Shown piece by piece: positions 62,321-64,000 of a stretch of DNA of 64,000 nucleotides. The notes below the pieces were generated by a model that did no database searches, was not told the origin of the DNA, and worked only from the letters and a program-made list of their open reading frames with translations. The position numbers and the translations under genes are program-made. Positions within the stretch are counted from its first letter, which is position 1; each line of letters begins with the position of its first letter. Source of the DNA: Rachicladosporium sp. CCFEE 5018 (lineage: Eukaryota > Ascomycota > Dothideomycetes > Cladosporiales > Cladosporiaceae); NCBI GenBank assembly GCA_002077045.2, contig KZ111144.1, positions 529,373 through 593,372 on the forward strand. Direction: 5' to 3'.

Positions 62321-63198
62321 ACTTCAACACAAGAGCGTGTTGCTGATGTGGTGTAGTGCTATCACAGACCGCCCGCCGCATGATAGATGCCCGCCTTTGC
62401 GGCCAGCGATCGTGGCTCCGGCAGAGCTTGGACGACGTGGTGACTGTGTTTGGGCCCCCTGGGGAGTCAGGGCATCGCCTTTGGCGCGTTTTAGCGGGAG
62501 ATGGGTCTATCGCTACCCGAACATGAGGCTTTGGTGCGGCAGGGGAACTTCGTCAAGGCACCGTGCAATTGAGATCGTCCGCGGAAGGCGGGGCAGAGTA
62601 CGGTCACTTGGTATGGTGGCTTTTGGGGTAACAAAGATGGCAGAGATACATTGGTAATCACCATGAGCGTTCGGCAGCGATTCACAGTCGATCCTTCCAG
62701 ACTACTCACAACAACTTACCCTTTTCTGATCCTGTCTTATACCAGCATGCCCTCCTCCGTCAATACTTTCTGGCCCACCGCCCGAACTTCCAACACAGAT
62801 AATTTACGATAGGTTACGAACGATCGCATTGAAAGCTAGTGGGTCGCATTGCACATGCGGTTCAATTCTATCAATTTACTCATCCCATGCCGTTTCCTGG
62901 CTTTCCCTTCGTCAATACGTCCGGCCTGTAACGCATTCCTGATCACTCATGCCATGCTATCCAGCCTTGCCCATGCCTTGTGAGCCAAGGCGCTCTGTTC
63001 CTTGGGTATCAAATTCCCTCCCATGCTCATGCTACATATGTTCTAAACTCCCTCAGTCCTCCAAACAGTCCAAAGATCTTTCGCAGTCAATGGCGTAATG
63101 TGCGGTGATTGTTGATGTATGTTAAGGATAACGCTGTAGTGGTATGCATACTCATTTGCTGACAACGTAACACCATTCATCTCTCGACTCCGACACGC
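62321..63198. other. Convergent intergenic region
   Basis: 878 bases between the 3' ends of Sec63 and the GH55 gene. No gene, tRNA or repeat recognised. Confidence 0.5.
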
Positions 63199-64000
63199 TC
63201 AGTGGTTGGTGAAGTAGTAAGCGATGGTCGCGCAGAAGTTGCTGCGGTGGTCGATGTCCTTCACGATACCCACATCGTCATCGACGATCATGTTGACTGC
63301 CGCTTTGGTGCTGACAGCGTACATATCAACTTGGCTGTTCTGAATATGAATCATGTTCTCCTGGCAGTTTTGCTCGGGTGTGCATGTCTGCTCGTAGTTG
63401 TTGAAGAAGCTGTACAGTCCAGTGGAGTAGAGCAGGATCTCCTGCGAGTTCCAGACGCGCAGACCCCAGGCATCCTTGCAGGTCGGGTCCGAGGAGCCAC
63501 TGCACACAGTGAACGTTGGGTCATCGTAGGCAGAGTTGAAAGAGAATGGGTTTGGGGCATTGGGAATGGGCTGGAAGTAGGGCGTCTCGGATTGCATGAA
63601 GCCAGAGAAGATGGCCCGGGCGTCCTTGAACTGGTAGTTGTAAAGGATCGAATGCTCCGAGGCAGTACCCCACATCCAGGTAGGGCCTTGAGACTCGATG
63701 AGTACACCACGGCCGCTGTATATGGAGATCTGGGTTGGCGAAGAGAGGTCCAAGTCGTGATCGGCGACCCAGAACCAGGTATTCTCGAGGTATATGCCAG
63801 CAGCGCCGGATGGAGCGTAGAACATCAGAAAGACACCTGTGCAGGCTGGGTTGGGGCTGCCTTGTTGCAAGGTAGTGCAGACATCGGATTGAAGCTTAGT
63901 GCCGTAGGAGCCGCCGATGCGGACGTGAGAGTCCCACATGCCGGAGGCGCCTTGAGCGGACTGCAGATTCCACTGCACCATGATCGCGCCGGGGTTCGGG
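63199..64000 (-). CDS. GH55 exo-beta-1,3-glucanase, C-terminal part only
   Basis: The frame is open from the window edge to the stop at 63199, about 266 residues. The 5' part lies right of base 64000. Typical of the second pectate-lyase-like beta-helix of GH55 are MVQWNLQSAQGASGMWDSHVRIGG, the cysteine pair in SDVCTTLQQGSPNPACTGVFLMF, LENTWFWVADHDLD and YSGRGVLIESQGPTWMWGTASEHSILYNYQF. The catalytic acid of this family is expected in this half (WGTASEHS region), but I cannot assign it with certainty. The C-terminus has several more cysteines, consistent with a secreted enzyme that degrades beta-1,3-glucan from fungal walls or plant callose. Confidence 0.92.
   Translation of the reverse strand, partial: PNPGAIMVQWNLQSAQGASGMWDSHVRIGGSYGTKLQSDVCTTLQQGSPNPACTGVFLMFYAPSGAAGIYLENTWFWVADHDLDLSSPTQISIYSGRGVLIESQGPTWMWGTASEHSILYNYQFKDARAIFSGFMQSETPYFQPIPNAPNPFSFNSAYDDPTFTVCSGSSDPTCKDAWGLRVWNSQEILLYSTGLYSFFNNYEQTCTPEQNCQENMIHIQNSQVDMYAVSTKAAVNMIVDDDVGIVKDIDHRSNFCATIAYYFTNH

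Noticed and set aside
1..64000. tRNA genes, rRNA genes, CRISPR arrays, transposon termini
   Set aside because: I looked for B-box-like GGTTCRA motifs with cloverleaf context, regular spaced repeats and long terminal or inverted repeats, and found none that hold up; the GGTTCGAAACC near 26900 is inside the GH5 coding exon.

Overview
The window is eukaryotic, from a filamentous ascomycete (Pezizomycotina). The evidence is short introns of about 50-160 bp with GT..AG borders, fungal-specific families (Anp1 mannosyltransferase, GH72 and GH55 glucan enzymes, a CBM1-GH5 cellulase, UGA4/HNM1-like permeases, a STAND-type N-terminal domain) and gene-dense, operon-free organisation. A Dothideomycete is plausible, but I cannot name the species.

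Layout. 1-5.1 kb: 5' part of a WDR48-like WD40 gene, PRMT5, and a membrane-anchored short-chain dehydrogenase. 5.3-18.7 kb: an amino-acid/GABA-type permease, then a 5.8-kb segment (STAND-N/RA-like gene plus a second permease) that appears twice, on either side of a run of exactly 100 N at 12819-12918. The segment left of the gap is the end of one contig and the segment right of it is the start of the next, as expected for an unmerged overlap. I therefore think one copy is an assembly artefact. 18.6-29.2 kb: a metallo-beta-lactamase-fold enzyme, a HERP-like ubiquitin-domain membrane protein, a GH72 glucanosyltransferase with a transmembrane anchor, a GH5 endoglucanase with CBM1, and a nitrilase. 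29.4-37 kb: a PHD-finger protein, a divergent neighbour sharing its small zinc motif (with an apparent one-base frameshift), a small secreted cysteine protein, a 1.7-kb empty stretch and a secreted amidase. 37-48 kb: a Sac2-type phosphoinositide phosphatase, an AIM3-like proline-rich protein, an Anp1-family mannosyltransferase, a secreted histidine phosphatase, elongation factor 1-gamma and mitochondrial ribosomal protein uS9m. 48-58 kb: a third permease, a damaged 2EXR/F-box-like gene, a cytochrome P450, a decayed FAD monooxygenase and glutamate decarboxylase. 58-64 kb: an acetamidase-like amidase, Sec63 and the 3' part of a GH55 exo-glucanase.

Functional themes. Housekeeping genes (PRMT5, EF1-gamma, uS9m, Sec63, Sac phosphatase) are mixed with wall-glucan and cellulose enzymes and with nitrogen-scavenging functions (permeases, two amidases, nitrilase, glutamate decarboxylase). 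I found no tRNA or rRNA gene, CRISPR array or recognisable transposon. I did not find a convincing new multi-gene system. The most useful observations are the false-looking duplication at the gap, the NACHT-less STAND-N/RA-like protein, the paired zinc-motif genes, and the decayed oxygenase next to an intact P450. Exon borders were derived by hand from reading frame and splice signals and are not backed by transcript data.
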